64,000 bases of DNA from Pogostemon cablin (lineage: Eukaryota > Streptophyta > Magnoliopsida > Lamiales > Lamiaceae): contig CM043013.1 in the NCBI GenBank assembly GCA_023678885.1, positions 15,160,791 through 15,224,790 on the forward strand, written 5' to 3'. Shown in pieces: positions 1 to 11,267 of the stretch (positions within the stretch are counted from its first letter, which is position 1; the number at the start of each line of letters is the position of its first letter). The notes beneath the pieces were generated by a model. That model saw only the letters and a program-made list of their open reading frames with translations. It was not told the origin of the DNA and ran no database searches. The position numbers and the translations under genes are program-made.

Positions 1-23
1 TTTCCACGGCTGGTCAACCTGCA

Positions 24-135
24 TAAAAATTCGAGCACCCTCACAAAAATTCATCCAAATTTTTGTGAATTTATGCCCAAATTTGCAAAACCCACTGTAT
101 TAAAAATTCGACCTAATGAGGTCGAATTTTCCTAC
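24..135. repeat. TTCGACC-type hairpin and decayed repeats after pol (element A)
   Basis: A clear hairpin AAAAATTCGACC, six-base loop, GGTCGAATTTT is at 102-130. More degenerate copies (AAAAATTCGAGC, AAAAATTCATCC, AAATTTTTGTGAA) precede it. This corresponds in position to the post-pol array of element B (19917-20243). Confidence 0.6.
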
Positions 136-380
136 CAGAATCACAAAAAAATTTTTACACCTGTTTTCTCAATATTTATCTAACAAATCATCATATATGA
201 TCAAATGTACTCAAAAACTCAAGCTATAGATCAAAACATACACCAAAAACACTCAAAAAACGCAATCATGCTTGTCAAGAAAAATTTAAAAATTAACCAC
301 TAATCACAAAAAGCTATCAAATCCACAATAAGCACCCACAAACTACGAAATGCACTCAAGTGGTGAGTCACACCATGCAC

Positions 381-396
381 TCTCCCCCCAAACTTA
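381..396 (-). other. Internal polypurine tract after pol (element A)
   Basis: On the minus strand the sequence is AAGTTTGGGGGGAGAG, about 200 bases after the end of integrase. Element B (19604-19621) and element D (62722-62740) have the same feature at the same place. It is not followed by this element's LTR sequence, so it is an internal tract. Confidence 0.65.
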
Positions 397-589
397 AATC
401 AAACACAAGTGAAGACTTTAACTTTGTAAAAAGTGGTGGGACTTACCCTCGAAGCATCCAATGTAGCACTTCTCGTAATCCAATTCTTTAATCTCCCTCA
501 ACAAGCATGATCAACCTACACCACTAAAAATACAAACAACACATGAAAAATAAAAGAAAAACCTACTCGACTAGATATCATGATGAGTT

Positions 590-1826
590 TTAAGAATAAA
601 GGGTGTCCACATACACTATCTCCTTTTGAGAAGGAGATAGGTAATGCTTAACCCGATGACCATTAACAATGAACTCATCACTTGGCCCTTTGAGTTTCAA
701 CGTATGTCCTCCAATGACCTCCGACACTTCAAAGGGACCCATCCACTTAGACTTGAGTTTTCCCGAAAACAATTTCAATCTGGAATTGAACACTAGCACT
801 TTGTCTCCGGGAGCAAATGTCTTCTCTCTTACTTTGGCATCATGCCACTTCTTCATTTTCTCTTTATAGATAGTGGAGTTTTCGTATGCCTTCTCACGAA
901 ATTCTTCTAACTCCACCATTTTAAGCAACCTTTCTTTTCTGGCCTCCCTCTCATCCATGTTGAGCTTCTTAATTGCCCATAAAGCTCTATGCTCCAACTC
1001 TACGGGGAGGTGACAAGCCTATCCATAAACTAATTGGTATGGAGAAACACCAAGGATAGTTTTGAAGGCCGTCCTATATGCCCATAAGGCAACATCGAGC
1101 TTCTCCGCCCAGTCCTTACTTCCCCCATTGATTGTCTTCTCTAACACTAACTTGATTTGGCGATTTGAGACCTCTGCCAAACTATTTGCTTGGGGATGAT
1201 AAGGAATGGCTATCCGGTGTTTTACTCCATATTACTTCAAGAGTCCCTCTATCAATTTGTTCAAGAAATGTGAACCTCCATCGCTCACCAAGGCCCGTGG
1301 GACTCCAAATCGACTAAAGATGTTCCTTTTCAAGAATCTTTGCACCACAAATGCATCATTAGTCTTGGTGGGGATTGTCTCCACCCACTTGGACATGTAG
1401 TCCACCACCAACAAGATATATATGTACCCTTGAGAAGAAGGAAACGGTCTCATAAAGTCAATGCCCATACATCAAAGATTTTTACTTCAATATTCAAGGT
1501 CATAGACATTTCATCCCTCTTTCCGATTCCCCCCACTCGTTTTTTACTTCAATATTCAAGGTCATAGACATTTCATCCCTCTTTTCGATTCCCCCCACTC
1601 ATTGGCATCTATCACAACTATTCACAAACTTCTTGCCATCTCCAAATAAGATAGGCCACACGAATCCCGATTGAAGAACTTTGGCTCCCATCTTGTGGTT
1701 GCCAAAATGCCCACCACAAAGAGACGAATGGCACAACTCTAGAATCCCTTTAACCTCTTCATTAGCTACACATCTTCGGATAACTCCATCCACACAAGTT
1801 TTAATCAAGAATGGCTCGTCCCACAA
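590..1826 (-). pseudogene. Athila integrase remnant (element A)
   Basis: The N-terminal zinc-binding region is in 1826-1599 (HSSLCGGHFGNHKMGAKVLQ and SCDRCQ, the HHCC type). The catalytic core follows with MGIDFMRPFPSSQGYIYILL, VSDGGSHFLNK, and in another frame the C-terminal WHDAKVREKTFAPGDKVLVFNS and KSKWMGPFEVSEVIGG blocks (997-590). A 62-bp tandem duplication at 1479-1602 shifts the frame between the zinc region and the core. The usual final segment of Athila integrase is present up to the stop near 590. Confidence 0.87.
1479..1602. repeat. 62-bp tandem duplication inside integrase
   Basis: The block beginning TTTTTACTTCAATATTCAAG and ending at the cytosine-rich CCCCCCACTC run occurs twice in a row (1479-1540 and 1541-1602) with one or two differences. 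Since 62 is not a multiple of three, the duplication itself disrupts the integrase frame. Confidence 0.9.
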
Positions 1827-1832
1827 ATACTT

Positions 1833-3671
1833 CTACACTTCTATGTAGAATTTCTTCAACTTGTACTCATTAAGAAGTGTGGGTCGAATGCCACAAGCAA
1901 GATAGTTCACATAATCGGCGTACCAAGGAGAAGAACTAACCATGAAAGCAAACACTTGGTCAACCTCCACCTTAAGGATCTCCTCATCCGGAAATTTATC
2001 ACCAATAGGAGTCAAATCTTCATCCCCCTCTTCTCTTTCAAGTCTTGACAAGTGATCCGCTATCACATTTTTAACCCCTCTTTTGTCCTTAATCTCCACA
2101 TCAAACTCTTGAAGAAGTAATACCCACCGAATCAATCTTAGCTTTGCATCTTTTTTGTTCATGAGATACTTGATGGCCACATGATCCGTGTATACTACCG
2201 TTCGAGTTCCAACTAAGTAAGGACGAAACTTCTCAAAGGTGTAGACCACTACTAGAAATTCTTTCTCAGTGGTGGTGTAATTCACTTGACAAGAATTCAA
2301 AGTCTTAGAGGCATAGTAAATGATTCTAAACTTCTTCTCTTTGATTTGCCCAAGCACCACTCCTATGGCTTGATCACTTGCATCGCAATGTAACTCAAAA
2401 TGTATGCTCCAATCCAGCGACACAAGTATTGGAGATGAGATTAAAGCCTCCTTGAGTACCTGAAATGAAACAATACAAGTTTCATCAAATTTAAATTTAG
2501 TATCCTTTTCAAGAAGCTTACAAAGTGGCTTAGCAATTTTTGAAAAATCCTTAATAAAGCGGCGATAGAAGCTCGCGTGGCCTAAGAACGATCTAACTCT
2601 CTTCTCACTAGTGGGAGGAGGAAGACGTTCTATGGCTACGACTTTTGCTCTATCCACTCTCAACCCGTGCTCTGAAATGTGGTGTCCCAATATAATTCCA
2701 TCAGTAACCATAAAATGATATTTTTCCCAACTAAGCACAAGGTTTGTCTCCTCGCACCTCTGCAAAACAATAGATAGATTAGTCAAGCACAAATCATATG
2801 AAGAACCATAAATGGAGAAATCATCCATGAATACCTCCATGATATTCTCTATCAACCCACCGAAAATGGCCATCATACATCTTTGGAAAGTGGCTGGAGC
2901 ATTGCACAAACCAAATGGCATCATCCTAAATGCAAAGGTGCCATAGGGACAAGTAAATATTATTTTCTATTAGTCCTCCGGGGCTATCAAAATTTGATTG
3001 TACCCCGAATACCCATCGAGAAAACAATAATACTTGTGTCCCACTAGTCTATCAAGCATCTGATCAATGAAGGGGAGTGGAAAGTGGTCTTTACGGGTAT
3101 TTTCATTCAGTTTTCTATAATCAACACACACTCTCCAACTAGTGGTAGTCCTCGTGGCAATTACCTCATTAGTATCGAACCGCACTATAGTCATACCACC
3201 CTTCTTTGCTACCATGTGCAAAGGGCTCACGTAAGGACTATCACTGATTGGAAAGATGATACTCGCATCAAGCCACTTCAACACTTTCTTTCTTACAACC
3301 TCTTGCATTATAGGATTTAGACGTCATTGGTTTTACACATAAGACTTATCTTCTTCCATTAAATGAATCTTATGCATGTATAGAAAGGGGCTTATACCTT
3401 TCAAGTCTTTAGACCAACCAATGAAAGATTTGTACTCTCTCAACATCCTCAACAATTTCTCCAATTCTAAGTCATTCAAGGATGATGATACAGTTACCGG
3501 ATATGTGTCATTTTCCCCCAAGTATGCATACTTCAAGTGCTCCGGTAAAGGCTTTAACTCTTCCTTTTTCTTCTTTTTTTCCTCTTCTTTGGGCTCATCA
3601 TCAAGCTTCTTTTCAAGCACCTCTCTCGCTTCCTCCAATGTAAGTTCACTACAAGAATTCAAACAATGCAA
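1833..3671 (-). pseudogene. Athila reverse transcriptase and RNase H remnant (element A)
   Basis: Three successive frames (3671-3333, 3308-2970, 2924-1833) give one polymerase. Visible motifs are DSPYVSPLHMVAKKGG, WRVCVDYRKLNENTRKDH, CFLDGYSGYNQI (palm, first catalytic Asp), MMPFGLCNAPATFQRCM, and VFMDDFSIYG (the catalytic DD pair). RNase H follows with FELHCDASDQAIGVVLGQ, TEKEFLVVVYTFEKFRPYL, and TDHVAIKYLM. The enzyme copies element RNA to DNA. The breaks at 3333-3308 and 2970-2924 are a stop and a frameshift, so the copy is dead. Confidence 0.9.
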
Positions 3672-4965
3672 ATTATCAAATATTTCATCATCATTAAAAC
3701 AACAAGGAGAGTTAGAAAATCAAGAGAGGGAGAGTGGCTCATTATTGATTCCAAAGGGTCCTTTGAATGAAAACAATGTAGATGCTCTTCAATAATATCC
3801 TCCATCACTTCTATTCGTCTACACTTATTGCTCCTCCTCGGATATGTCATAGCTTCTTTCAATGAAAACACCACTTCTTCTTCATTAACTCTAAGGGTCA
3901 ACTCCCCCTTCTCCACATCAATCAAAGCCTATCCCGTGGCTAGAAATGGACGTCCAAGAATTAATGGAATATTTGCATCTTCATCCATGTCTAACACAAC
4001 GAAATCAACGGGGAATACAAACTTACCAACCTTTACGAAGACATCCTCCACAATTCCCTTTGGATACATCATAGACCTATCGGCTAATTGAAGAGTGACT
4101 GATATAGGCTTGACTTCTCCAATGCCCAATTTCTTAAAAGTCGACAAAGGCATCAAATTGATGCTAGCACCCAAGTCACATAGAGCCTTGTAGCTCTCAT
4201 GTTCCCCATCTCACACGGAATAGTAAAACTACCCGGATCTTTCAACTTAGGTGGGAGCTTCTTTTGTAATATGGCACTACACTCCTCCGTGAGATTCACC
4301 GTTTCATGCTCACCTAAGCTCCTTTTCTTTGCCATAATATCCTTCAAAAATTTTACATAATTAGGCATTTGTAGAAGAGCATCCACAAAAGGGAGATTGA
4401 TATGAATCTTCTTTAGCATTTCCATAAACTTTGCAAAATTTTCATCTAAGCCCTTCTTTAAACATCTTTTTGGAAATGGGATTGGTACGGGCAATTTAGG
4501 AATCCCCCATTCATCCCTTTCGAAGTCTTCCTCTCTCTCTTTCCTTTTTGCTTCTTTACACTTTTCCCACTTCTTCAGGGATTTCACTTCCTCTCCATCA
4601 AGTGTAGGGATAACTTCATCATTTTTCTCTAACTCAACTTCTTTCTTTTTCCCTTCTTCATCCTCAACTACCATGAGCTCTTGTTCACATACTACTTCTT
4701 CCACTTCCTTAGGCATCGGAGGTCCGTCATATCTTGTTCCACTTCGAAGTTCGATGGCCTTGCATTGCTCCTTTGGATTAGTGATAGTAGTAGACAGAAA
4801 CTTCCCTTGTTGATGAACATCCCCCTTTTCACTTGCCATTTGGCTCATTTGCATCTCTAATGCCTTAAATCTTCGATCATTCACTTCCTTCTCTTGCCTT
4901 TTTTCTTCTTTTTCCAATTTCCTTTCATCTTGCTCATACTTCATAAGCTCAAACATCTTACTCAT
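3659..4965 (-). pseudogene. Athila gag-pol linker and aspartic protease remnant (element A)
   Basis: The first part is a highly charged linker rich in Glu and Lys (4965 to about 4500), followed by DEWGIPKLPVPIPFP, which aligns with element B. Next come the KDPGSFTIPCEMG and GASINLMPLSTF blocks; the second is the protease active-site region, in which the Athila enzyme carries LGAS in place of DTG or DSG. PLILGRPFLATG marks the end of the protease fold. The frame is broken at about 4174-4153 and at 3929-3925. Element B has the TTCGACC repeat array where this element has the charged linker. Confidence 0.8.
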
Positions 4966-5044
4966 TTGATTCTCAACTGTAGGCTTCCCTTCACTATTTT
5001 AAGCTTTAGCCCCCGGATTGATCCCCGGTGGAAGTGTGAGGGCA

Positions 5045-6499
5045 TTACCTTGATTTCCATTTTGACAAGTTTTCAAACCTCCTAGGTTGTTGAAAGTTGC
5101 CACTGAAATTCCCTTGACCAAATCTACCTTGCCTAGGTGGGTATCCTCCTCCTTGGTGTCCAAAATTTCCTCCATAATTCCCTTGGAAGTTCCTTCTTTG
5201 CATAAAGGCCACTTCCTCGAGTGACATCTCAGGTTGTCCCCAAGATTCTTGAAATCCCATTGTGGAGGTCATACCTTGGTGAGGAATTTGAGATGTAGGC
5301 AACTGAACATTTGAACTTAGAAACGGTTGACTCATGATGGGCATAGGCATAGAACTCTGAGAAACTTGACAATTAGCATTCATCTTCTTGAGTATCTCCG
5401 AGATAGCCTTTTCAGTGACATCCTCTTTCAGTGCTTTCACTTGTTTCATGCACACTTCTTCCATCTTTTCTATCCTTTCCATCTCATACATCCCTGAAGA
5501 ACGATCCAAAGGCCACTGTCCTGCATTCAAAGCAATTTTCTCACAAATAGCTATAGCCCTCTCCGGTGTTTGCCCCAATATAGATCCTCCTGACGATACA
5601 TCAACAAGTATCCTAGAACCTCCATTCAATCCTGCATAGAAGAATCCTACTTGCTGATCAAGGGGGAACCCATGCTGTGGACACATCCGAAGCATCTCCT
5701 TAAAGTGATCCCATGCCTCACTAAAGGTTTCAAGAGGCAACTGCTTGAACTGTATGATTAAACCCTTCAAATACAACATTTTTGATGGTGGAAAGAACTT
5801 GTTCAAGAACCTCTGAGCTAACTCTCACCATGTAGTGCAAGATCCCGGAGGTATAGTATTGTACCAAGCCTTAGCTCGATCCCTTAGTGAGAAGGAAAAG
5901 AGCTTCATCTTGATAACATCTTCACTCACTCCGTTGATCTTAATGGTACTAACCAACTCTGTGAACTGAGATAGGTGAGCATTAGGGTCTTCCATAGTAC
6001 CACCCCCAAACTGATTTGCTTGTACCATGTTAATCAACCCCGTTTTGATCTCGAAGTTGTTGACATTCAATGGTGGCCCCACAGCATAATTTCTCACTTG
6101 TGGTAGGAAATGATCTCTAACCTTTACACCAACTCCATTATGCCTCTAAACTTGAGGTTATTGCACTACCGGAGGAGCTTGTGGAATATCCCTAGCTTCT
6201 TGTTGTGCTAGCAATTGTTGAATAATGGCTTGCAACTGTTGATTATGCAAGTGCACTTGGTGGAAATTTTCTTGTTGCATAAGCTCCGGATTTACTTGAA
6301 CACCTTGAGTATTTTCCACATTATGCTGAAAATTTGGTCCATTACCCTCTTCATCAACACCATTGCCATTAACTTCTTCCAATCCGTGATCCATTTCTTC
6401 CTCCGTTGGATATAATAACTCTCTCCTTCTTCTTCGTAAGGTAGCCTCTAACTCCAAATCCAAAGGCTCGATAGATTGAGACCTTGAACGAGTGTGCAT
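5045..6499 (-). pseudogene. Athila gag remnant (element A)
   Basis: The frame opens with MHTRSRSQS at 6499 and continues past stops near 6158 and 5823 in the same frame. It encodes the retrotransposon gag domain: the block KMKLFSFSLRDRAKAWYNT followed by W-x-ELAQRFLNKFFPPSK and a Q/G-rich tail (RGNYGGNFGHQGG-like, GQGNFSGNFQQ). Gag would package element RNA into virus-like particles in the cytoplasm. No CCHC zinc knuckle is seen, which is usual for Athila. A frameshift near 5045-4965 separates it from the next domain. Confidence 0.85.
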
Positions 6500-6627
6500 A
6501 CACCTACAAGATTTACCAAGTTAGATCACAAAGAACTAAAATAAAAGCAAATAAAAAGAAAGCAAGTAAAAGTACTCCTAGTAAAGCTAATTAAACACAA
6601 ACTCGTTACTCCCAAGATTTAATATCT

Positions 6628-6645
6628 CCCGTCGCAATGGCGCCA
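6628..6645 (-). other. Primer binding site, tRNA-Asp type, degenerate
   Basis: On the minus strand the site begins TGGCGCCATTGCGACGGG. The first seven bases agree with the tRNA-Asp-type site of element B (TGGCGCCGTTGCCGGGGA), and the rest carries a few changes. It sits six bases inside the LTR edge, the same spacing as in element B. Confidence 0.7.
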
Positions 6646-6651
6646 TGAACT

Positions 6652-8280
6652 TTAAGCCAATTTAGGGATTAAATTGATTAAGGTAAGCGAACCTTATCGT
6701 GTAGTGATTTGACCCAAGTTTAAATTTCGATTATAGAGAGAGTCAAACCAAGAGCGTATTCGTGTTTGTTTTCAACCATGCTTTAGAGAAGTGATCGGAT
6801 TTTGAGTTTTGAAAAGTGAAAAGAGCAATTAAACTACAAATTATCTAAGCAAGAACCAAATAAAAGCAATTAACAATTAAGATGATCAACTAAAGTATCA
6901 AATAATCAAGTTAAATGAGATGGATAAGAAACAATCTAAAGAAGAGCAAGGCTAACTACATTCAAGATCAAGGATACAACATGGCTTGTTAAACTCAAAT
7001 GGCTAATATCAATGATCATTGGAATAGAAGTAATCACAAAAGAAATCCCCTAATCCCTAGGCCAAGGAAATTAGGTTCTAAACTCATTACAAGTTTTAAG
7101 CACATAAGATTGAATTTCACTTTCAATTCCCTTAAGGTACTATAATAGCAAAATTAGTCTCCTCACTCAATTAATAGACCAAATATGATAAACCAATTAA
7201 GTATTCTCACATGAAGGTTCTAAGCATATAAAGATGCAACCACATACTTCATACACTAACACACAAAATCCACATTATAACATGATTCAATCAAACCCCT
7301 ATTCATAATATTGGATTGGCCCTCCTAATATAATAAGTAGGGAATTCAACCACACAAATTATAATACAAATCAAGTAAATCAAAAATCATGTAAGAAATT
7401 CCAACATCACATCAATTAAACTATTAAACATTCAACAAATCCATAGATCCCTAATCCATCAAGTGCCTAGCCTCACAAGAGGTCTAGCCAACAACAAACA
7501 TCATCAAAACACCATTACAATGCTTAAAAAAATCCATTGTTGCAATTAAAACTAAGAAAATGCAAATTAAAGGTAAGATCTCCCCTATAATGGAACTTGG
7601 CTTGAAACTCCCCTTCAATATGATTTCCTCCCTCCTTGTGCCTCAATCTCCTTAGATATGTAATGAATGAATGAAAGAGATGAAGTTTGATGTTTGGAAA
7701 TGTGAAAAATGGTGGAAAAATAATGGAAGAATGAAGTGAAAATGGATAGAGATGGTAGTGTGTGTAGATGATGGTGCAGAGTAAGTGGGTTTCATGAAAA
7801 TAGAGGTTAGGGCTGATTGTCCAATCAAACTTGGGGAAAAAGCAGCTAAAATGGGAATAAAAACTAATTTTCTGGACAGGTGGCCATTTTCACAAAAATT
7901 CGACCGAATTTTTGTGAGGGACGTCGAATTTTTCTGCTATTCAGCAGAAAAATTCGACCGAATTTTCATGCGTGGGTCGAATTTTTCTGTCAGTGTGCTC
8001 AGCTTCCGCTGCCCTATTTTCCCTTCATTCTAAACAAAAATTCGACCGAATTTTTATGATTCTGGTCGAATTTTTATGTCAGTTTGATATTCTTCACTCT
8101 TCTTGCACCATTTTCTCTATTTTTGCTTGTTTTCTCCTCCATTACACCTGTACGTGCATATTTTAACATTAAACTCATATTTTCCACATTCTCAACCAAA
8201 TAAAAAGCGAAAAACAACACGAAAACACACAAAACAAACACAAAAAAAACCTAAAAACTAGGTGAATTCAACAACGATCA
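6652..8280 (-). repeat. 5' LTR of Athila element A
   Basis: This stretch lies upstream of the primer site on the minus strand and has no pol or gag coding. Its length (about 1.63 kb) matches the LTR of element B (1.65 kb). The minus-strand start TGATCGTTGTTG and the position where the inner edge aligns with the LTR/PBS junction of element B define the limits. The inner edge reads AA instead of the usual CA. The U3 part carries three AAAAATTCGACC units (7894-8075). The partner LTR is outside the window, so the limits are inferred. Confidence 0.7.
7894..8075. repeat. AAAAATTCGACC hairpin array in U3 of element A
   Basis: Three units occur at 7894-7932, 7948-7986 and 8036-8075. Each has AAAAATTCGACC overlapping GAATTTT (a near-perfect palindrome, AAAATTCG-AC-CGAATTTT), then 6-8 bases, then (G)GTCGAATTTTT. 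The TTCGACC core is the same as in the arrays of elements B and D, and the location, 200-390 bases into the LTR, is also the same. Confidence 0.85.
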
Positions 8281-8517
8281 CCTATGTTTTCATTAATTTA
8301 TATTTATATAAAAATAATTTAAATGTATCCATATGATTTAATCGTGATAAGCATATGCTAATTAGTTTTAATAATAGTTTATTAATTAGTATTACATGAT
8401 CATATGTATATATAATTATTAAACAAGTAGAATTGCATGGTTTATAAGGTAACCACATAGAGGATATTTGGCAAACATGTGTTCTCCTCCCATCCACAAT
8501 GCATGAATAAATATATA

Positions 8518-8790
8518 CTCCATCCGTCCCAACTTCAACTTTACACTTTCCGTTTGAGACCGTCCCAAATTCAACTTCACACATCCATAAAAGGAAAAAC
8601 CAACAAACTAATATCCCTCTAACATACTTTAATTTCAAATTTGCCATCACCTTTTTAACACACATATCATACTTTATCATTTATTTATTACCCAAAAATA
8701 CCATACTACCCTCAAAAGTAAGTCAAAAAGTAACTATTCTTAAATTTCGTATCTACAGTAAACATGAACTTAAATTTGGGACGAATGGAG
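8518..8790. mobile_element. Stowaway-type MITE
   Basis: The ends are CTCCATCCGTCCCAACTTC at 8518 and TTGGGACGAATGGAG ending at 8790. They form terminal inverted repeats of the Stowaway (Tc1/mariner) type and are flanked on both sides by TA (8516-8517, 8791-8792). The element is 273 bp, AT-rich and has no coding capacity. Confidence 0.85.
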
Positions 8791-8885
8791 TATAAATTAT
8801 AGGGTGAAGAATGAAACCACGTTGCTATCACACAACAGTCTAGTTAATAGGGTAATGATTAACACCCACAATGTATAGCATATAT

Positions 8886-9110
8886 AACCCCCGGGATTAA
8901 TACCAATTTAGTCCTATATCTTTAGCATGGTCCTTTTTGGTCCCTTATCTTTTAAAATTTCTCAATTTCGTCTCGTAACTTAATTTTGGGCCGATATCGT
9001 CCTGTATCTTGTGGATATGCTCCAATTTGGTCCCAAATTTTGAGAAATGTTCGCAATCAGTCCCAAATTTTAGAAGCTTCGAAAATTTTTGCTAAGAAGC
9101 CATCCCGCCT
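8886..9110 (+). repeat. GGTCCC-type terminal-like repeat, left of the pararetrovirus
   Basis: The stretch starts GGGATTAATACCAATTTAGT and contains repeated phrases of the type TTTGGTCCC and AATTTCGTC. Its reverse complement resembles 30940-31074, on the far side of the pararetrovirus: both begin GGGAT(T)AA.A.CCAATTT.GTCC and share a (G/C)CATGGTCC block. Ends of some Mutator-like elements look like this, but no matching target duplication is visible. Confidence 0.5.
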
Positions 9111-9480
9111 TTTGCTATTTCTAGATTTTCGAAAATAAAATCATTTTAAGCCTCCATATACTCAATTTTACCTCAAACTTTCATTATTTTTCCAATTTTC
9201 AAAATAGACCTAGTCTATTACGACCATATCAGGCCCAACATGCTTCCGTACATTAATTAAACAACATTAATCTTGTAATTAACCAACTTAAAATAGTAAC
9301 AGTACTTTTTTTGACCATTAATCCACTGGGTATCCAAGATGTTTTACAGCGCTCCTCACAGCCAACCATGCACCCCGCAGTGTGATGGTTCAATCCCGTT
9401 CCTTAAGCGGATCTCAGCAAAACCCTAGTTTGTTTCCTACACTGTGTGTACAGGATGCTGCTACTGTTTCTCATCGGAAA
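9111..9480. other. Non-coding stretch between inverted repeat and viral leader
   Basis: No coding sequence is recognisable. A GGTTCAATCCC word at 9387-9397 resembles an RNA polymerase III B box, but I see no convincing A box. The viral leader probably ends somewhere in this region; the exact junction is not visible. Confidence 0.4.
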
Positions 9481-9660
9481 GTATGAAGATTAAGGTTGCA
9501 GAAAAATGGAAGGTTACATGTGGGCAGAAGCGTATTTATTTGTTAAATTGAAATATTATTACACACTCATACTACTTAAACAAAAGGAGAAGACTCCTCT
9601 AACTACCTATGGTAGCTGAAATAGAAACACTCATACAATGAAAAAAAGAAAACTATAATG

Positions 9661-9666
9661 TTTATT
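9661..9666 (-). terminator. Viral poly(A) signal downstream of the promoter
   Basis: AATAAA on the minus strand lies about 55 bases after the TATA box. In caulimovirids the poly(A) signal lies downstream of the transcription start, so that the RNA is terminally redundant. The spacing here is unusually short. Confidence 0.6.
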
Positions 9667-9720
9667 GAATGAGAGAAAACAAATGGTGATGGTCGATGCC
9701 TTCTGCTTTGTTGGCTCAGC

Positions 9721-9784
9721 TATTTATAGAGGCTTTCGGCTGTGAAAGATGGATTTCAAAGCCTCTTTACTCTTGCTGACGTCA
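9721..9784 (-). promoter_or_regulatory. Pararetroviral promoter with as-1-like TGACGTCA and TATA box
   Basis: Read on the minus strand, TGACGTCA (9777-9784) is followed about 50 bases later by TATAAATA (9721-9728). This matches the layout of the 35S-type promoters of caulimovirids, in which a TGACG element lies about 80 bases before the start of the pregenomic RNA. It lies just after the last viral ORF, as expected for the large intergenic region. Confidence 0.75.
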
Positions 9785-10302
9785 CTACTTATGTCATTCT
9801 ATCCATTATTGTTGGCAGCTATCCTGCATTCGTCTATTGCCTTTTTCGAAGGATCACATGACCCTTATCTTTTTAACCTTTTGAAAGGTCTCTTGACTCT
9901 CGCCCTCCTTGTAGAGTCACTTGTCTCCAAGGGTGTCTAAAGGGTCACCTGGCTCTTTTGTATTTTGAAGAGGTTTTGCCCTCTTTTTTCCTCGTTCTTC
10001 CTTATTCGCTGAAGGGGGTCCAGTGATTCTTATTCTCCCTATGCCCAACCTTACTCATTTTCCAAACTATGGTTCTGTCTTGGTAGAGCAGCTTGTACAT
10101 ATTTTGTTCATCCACTGCCTAAAGTGGGCCATGTCACAGTATTTTCGATGAGTTTGTTTACTCACCGGTATCTTGTTTCTCCAAAGAAGATCTAGTTTTT
10201 ATTCGAAAGCCTTTTCAGCAAATATTGTCTTCTTTCTTGTAAAGTATTTAACAGTAAAGACCCATTCATAGACTTATGTTCGAATTTGAATGGGAACTTC
10301 TC

Positions 10303-11260
10303 CTAGTCCATTGCTTGGATGCATGCATACAAACCTCTCACTCTTCGCGTAGAGATTTGATACTCGAAATAGGTAGAAACCAAGACTGGTTCCTTTCCAG
10401 AAGACTCTTTAATTCTGTTTGATGCTTCCACACCGGGTCTTCTTAGCTTGATAAAATGAAAGGCCTCGTGATTGCCTTTCTTGACTGGTTCTGGAGCCGC
10501 ACTAGTGAAGTAAAGTTCCAATACATCTCCTCTGGATAGAGTCATGTTGTTTTCCTATGCCTTCACAACTACTTTTCTTAGCCAGTCTGGCAGTTTTGAA
10601 AGTTCTGGGAAGCTTGGTGCAATAGTATATATTGAGGCTAACGCCCCAAAATCATACCACTGCATACCACTGCTTTACATCATTCGGACTTGAGCCTTCT
10701 CTCATCCAAACTCGGGGAAATTCTCCTAATATATCTATCCGGCATTTCTCCAGATGGATTCCTTGTCTTGTATTTAATTTTTCTCAGCTAGCTTGGTATT
10801 TCTGCCAATGAAAAAAATCAGATATGTTAATACAAGTCTTAGCATTGCCCGTCATAGGCCTAAGACTAATCTTCCTCTTTAACCCCTGAGGTGCTGGGTT
10901 GACTCGACGACTCTAGATGTGACTCCAGAGCCTCGATTTTTCTTGGACCGATTCTTACTTTGGAAGTTCCAATTCAGGACTCGTGCTAAGGGTACTTGAA
11001 TTCTTTGCTATGGATTTAGAGCCCCATTCTCGGATACTCTCATTTTGTTGATTTCTATCAACAGCCCAGAGGAGTGGCTCTCGTATTTTCTTGAATAGAC
11101 CCGAATTATTGTGGATACAGTCTCATATGTGATTGGATACTTTAGTCCGATTAATCTCTTGCACTTTTTCGACAAGCCCAGCATTGAGCACCAGATTCTC
11201 GAATTCCCTTTTGAGCAACTCTAGGTTGTCCATCAGGTGCCTTGAAACGATCAGTATAGA
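10303..11260 (-). pseudogene. Pararetroviral ORF downstream of RNase H, position of the transactivator/viroplasmin
   Basis: After RNase H the minus strand gives broken reading frames, the clearest being 10545-10303 (contains GDVLELYFTSAAPEP and NHEAFHFIKLRRPG). Just upstream, other frames give PELSKLPDWLRK-like segments, so the ORF was longer. In caulimovirids with a separate ORF after the polymerase, that ORF is the translational transactivator/inclusion-body protein. I assign it by position and order only; no diagnostic motif was recognised. Confidence 0.45.
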
Positions 11261-11267
11261 GTCTATC

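Larger units (their letters stand above)
1..8280 (-). mobile_element. Athila-lineage Ty3/gypsy element A, 3' part beyond the window edge
   Basis: Reading right to left the element shows a 5' LTR (6652-8280), a tRNA-Asp-like primer site, gag, protease, reverse transcriptase/RNase H, integrase, an internal polypurine tract (381-396) and the start of the region that in this lineage precedes an env-like ORF. The env-like part and the 3' LTR lie left of base 1, so no target duplication can be checked. All coding parts are broken by stops and frameshifts. Gag and pol align throughout with those of element B in this window, and the integrase has the WGIDFM-type start common in Athila. The outer LTR edge at 8280 is inferred from a TG start on the minus strand. 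Confidence 0.9.

Noticed and set aside
3376..3795. Plus-strand frame opposite element A pol, Phe/Ser-rich
   Set aside because: It is the shadow of the Glu/Lys-rich pol segment on the other strand.
8282..8680. 132-codon minus-strand frame as a gene
   Set aside because: It overlaps the Stowaway MITE, and its composition follows the repeat.
9380..9400. GGTTCAATCCC as a tRNA gene
   Set aside because: No A box or acceptor stem could be found at the right distance.
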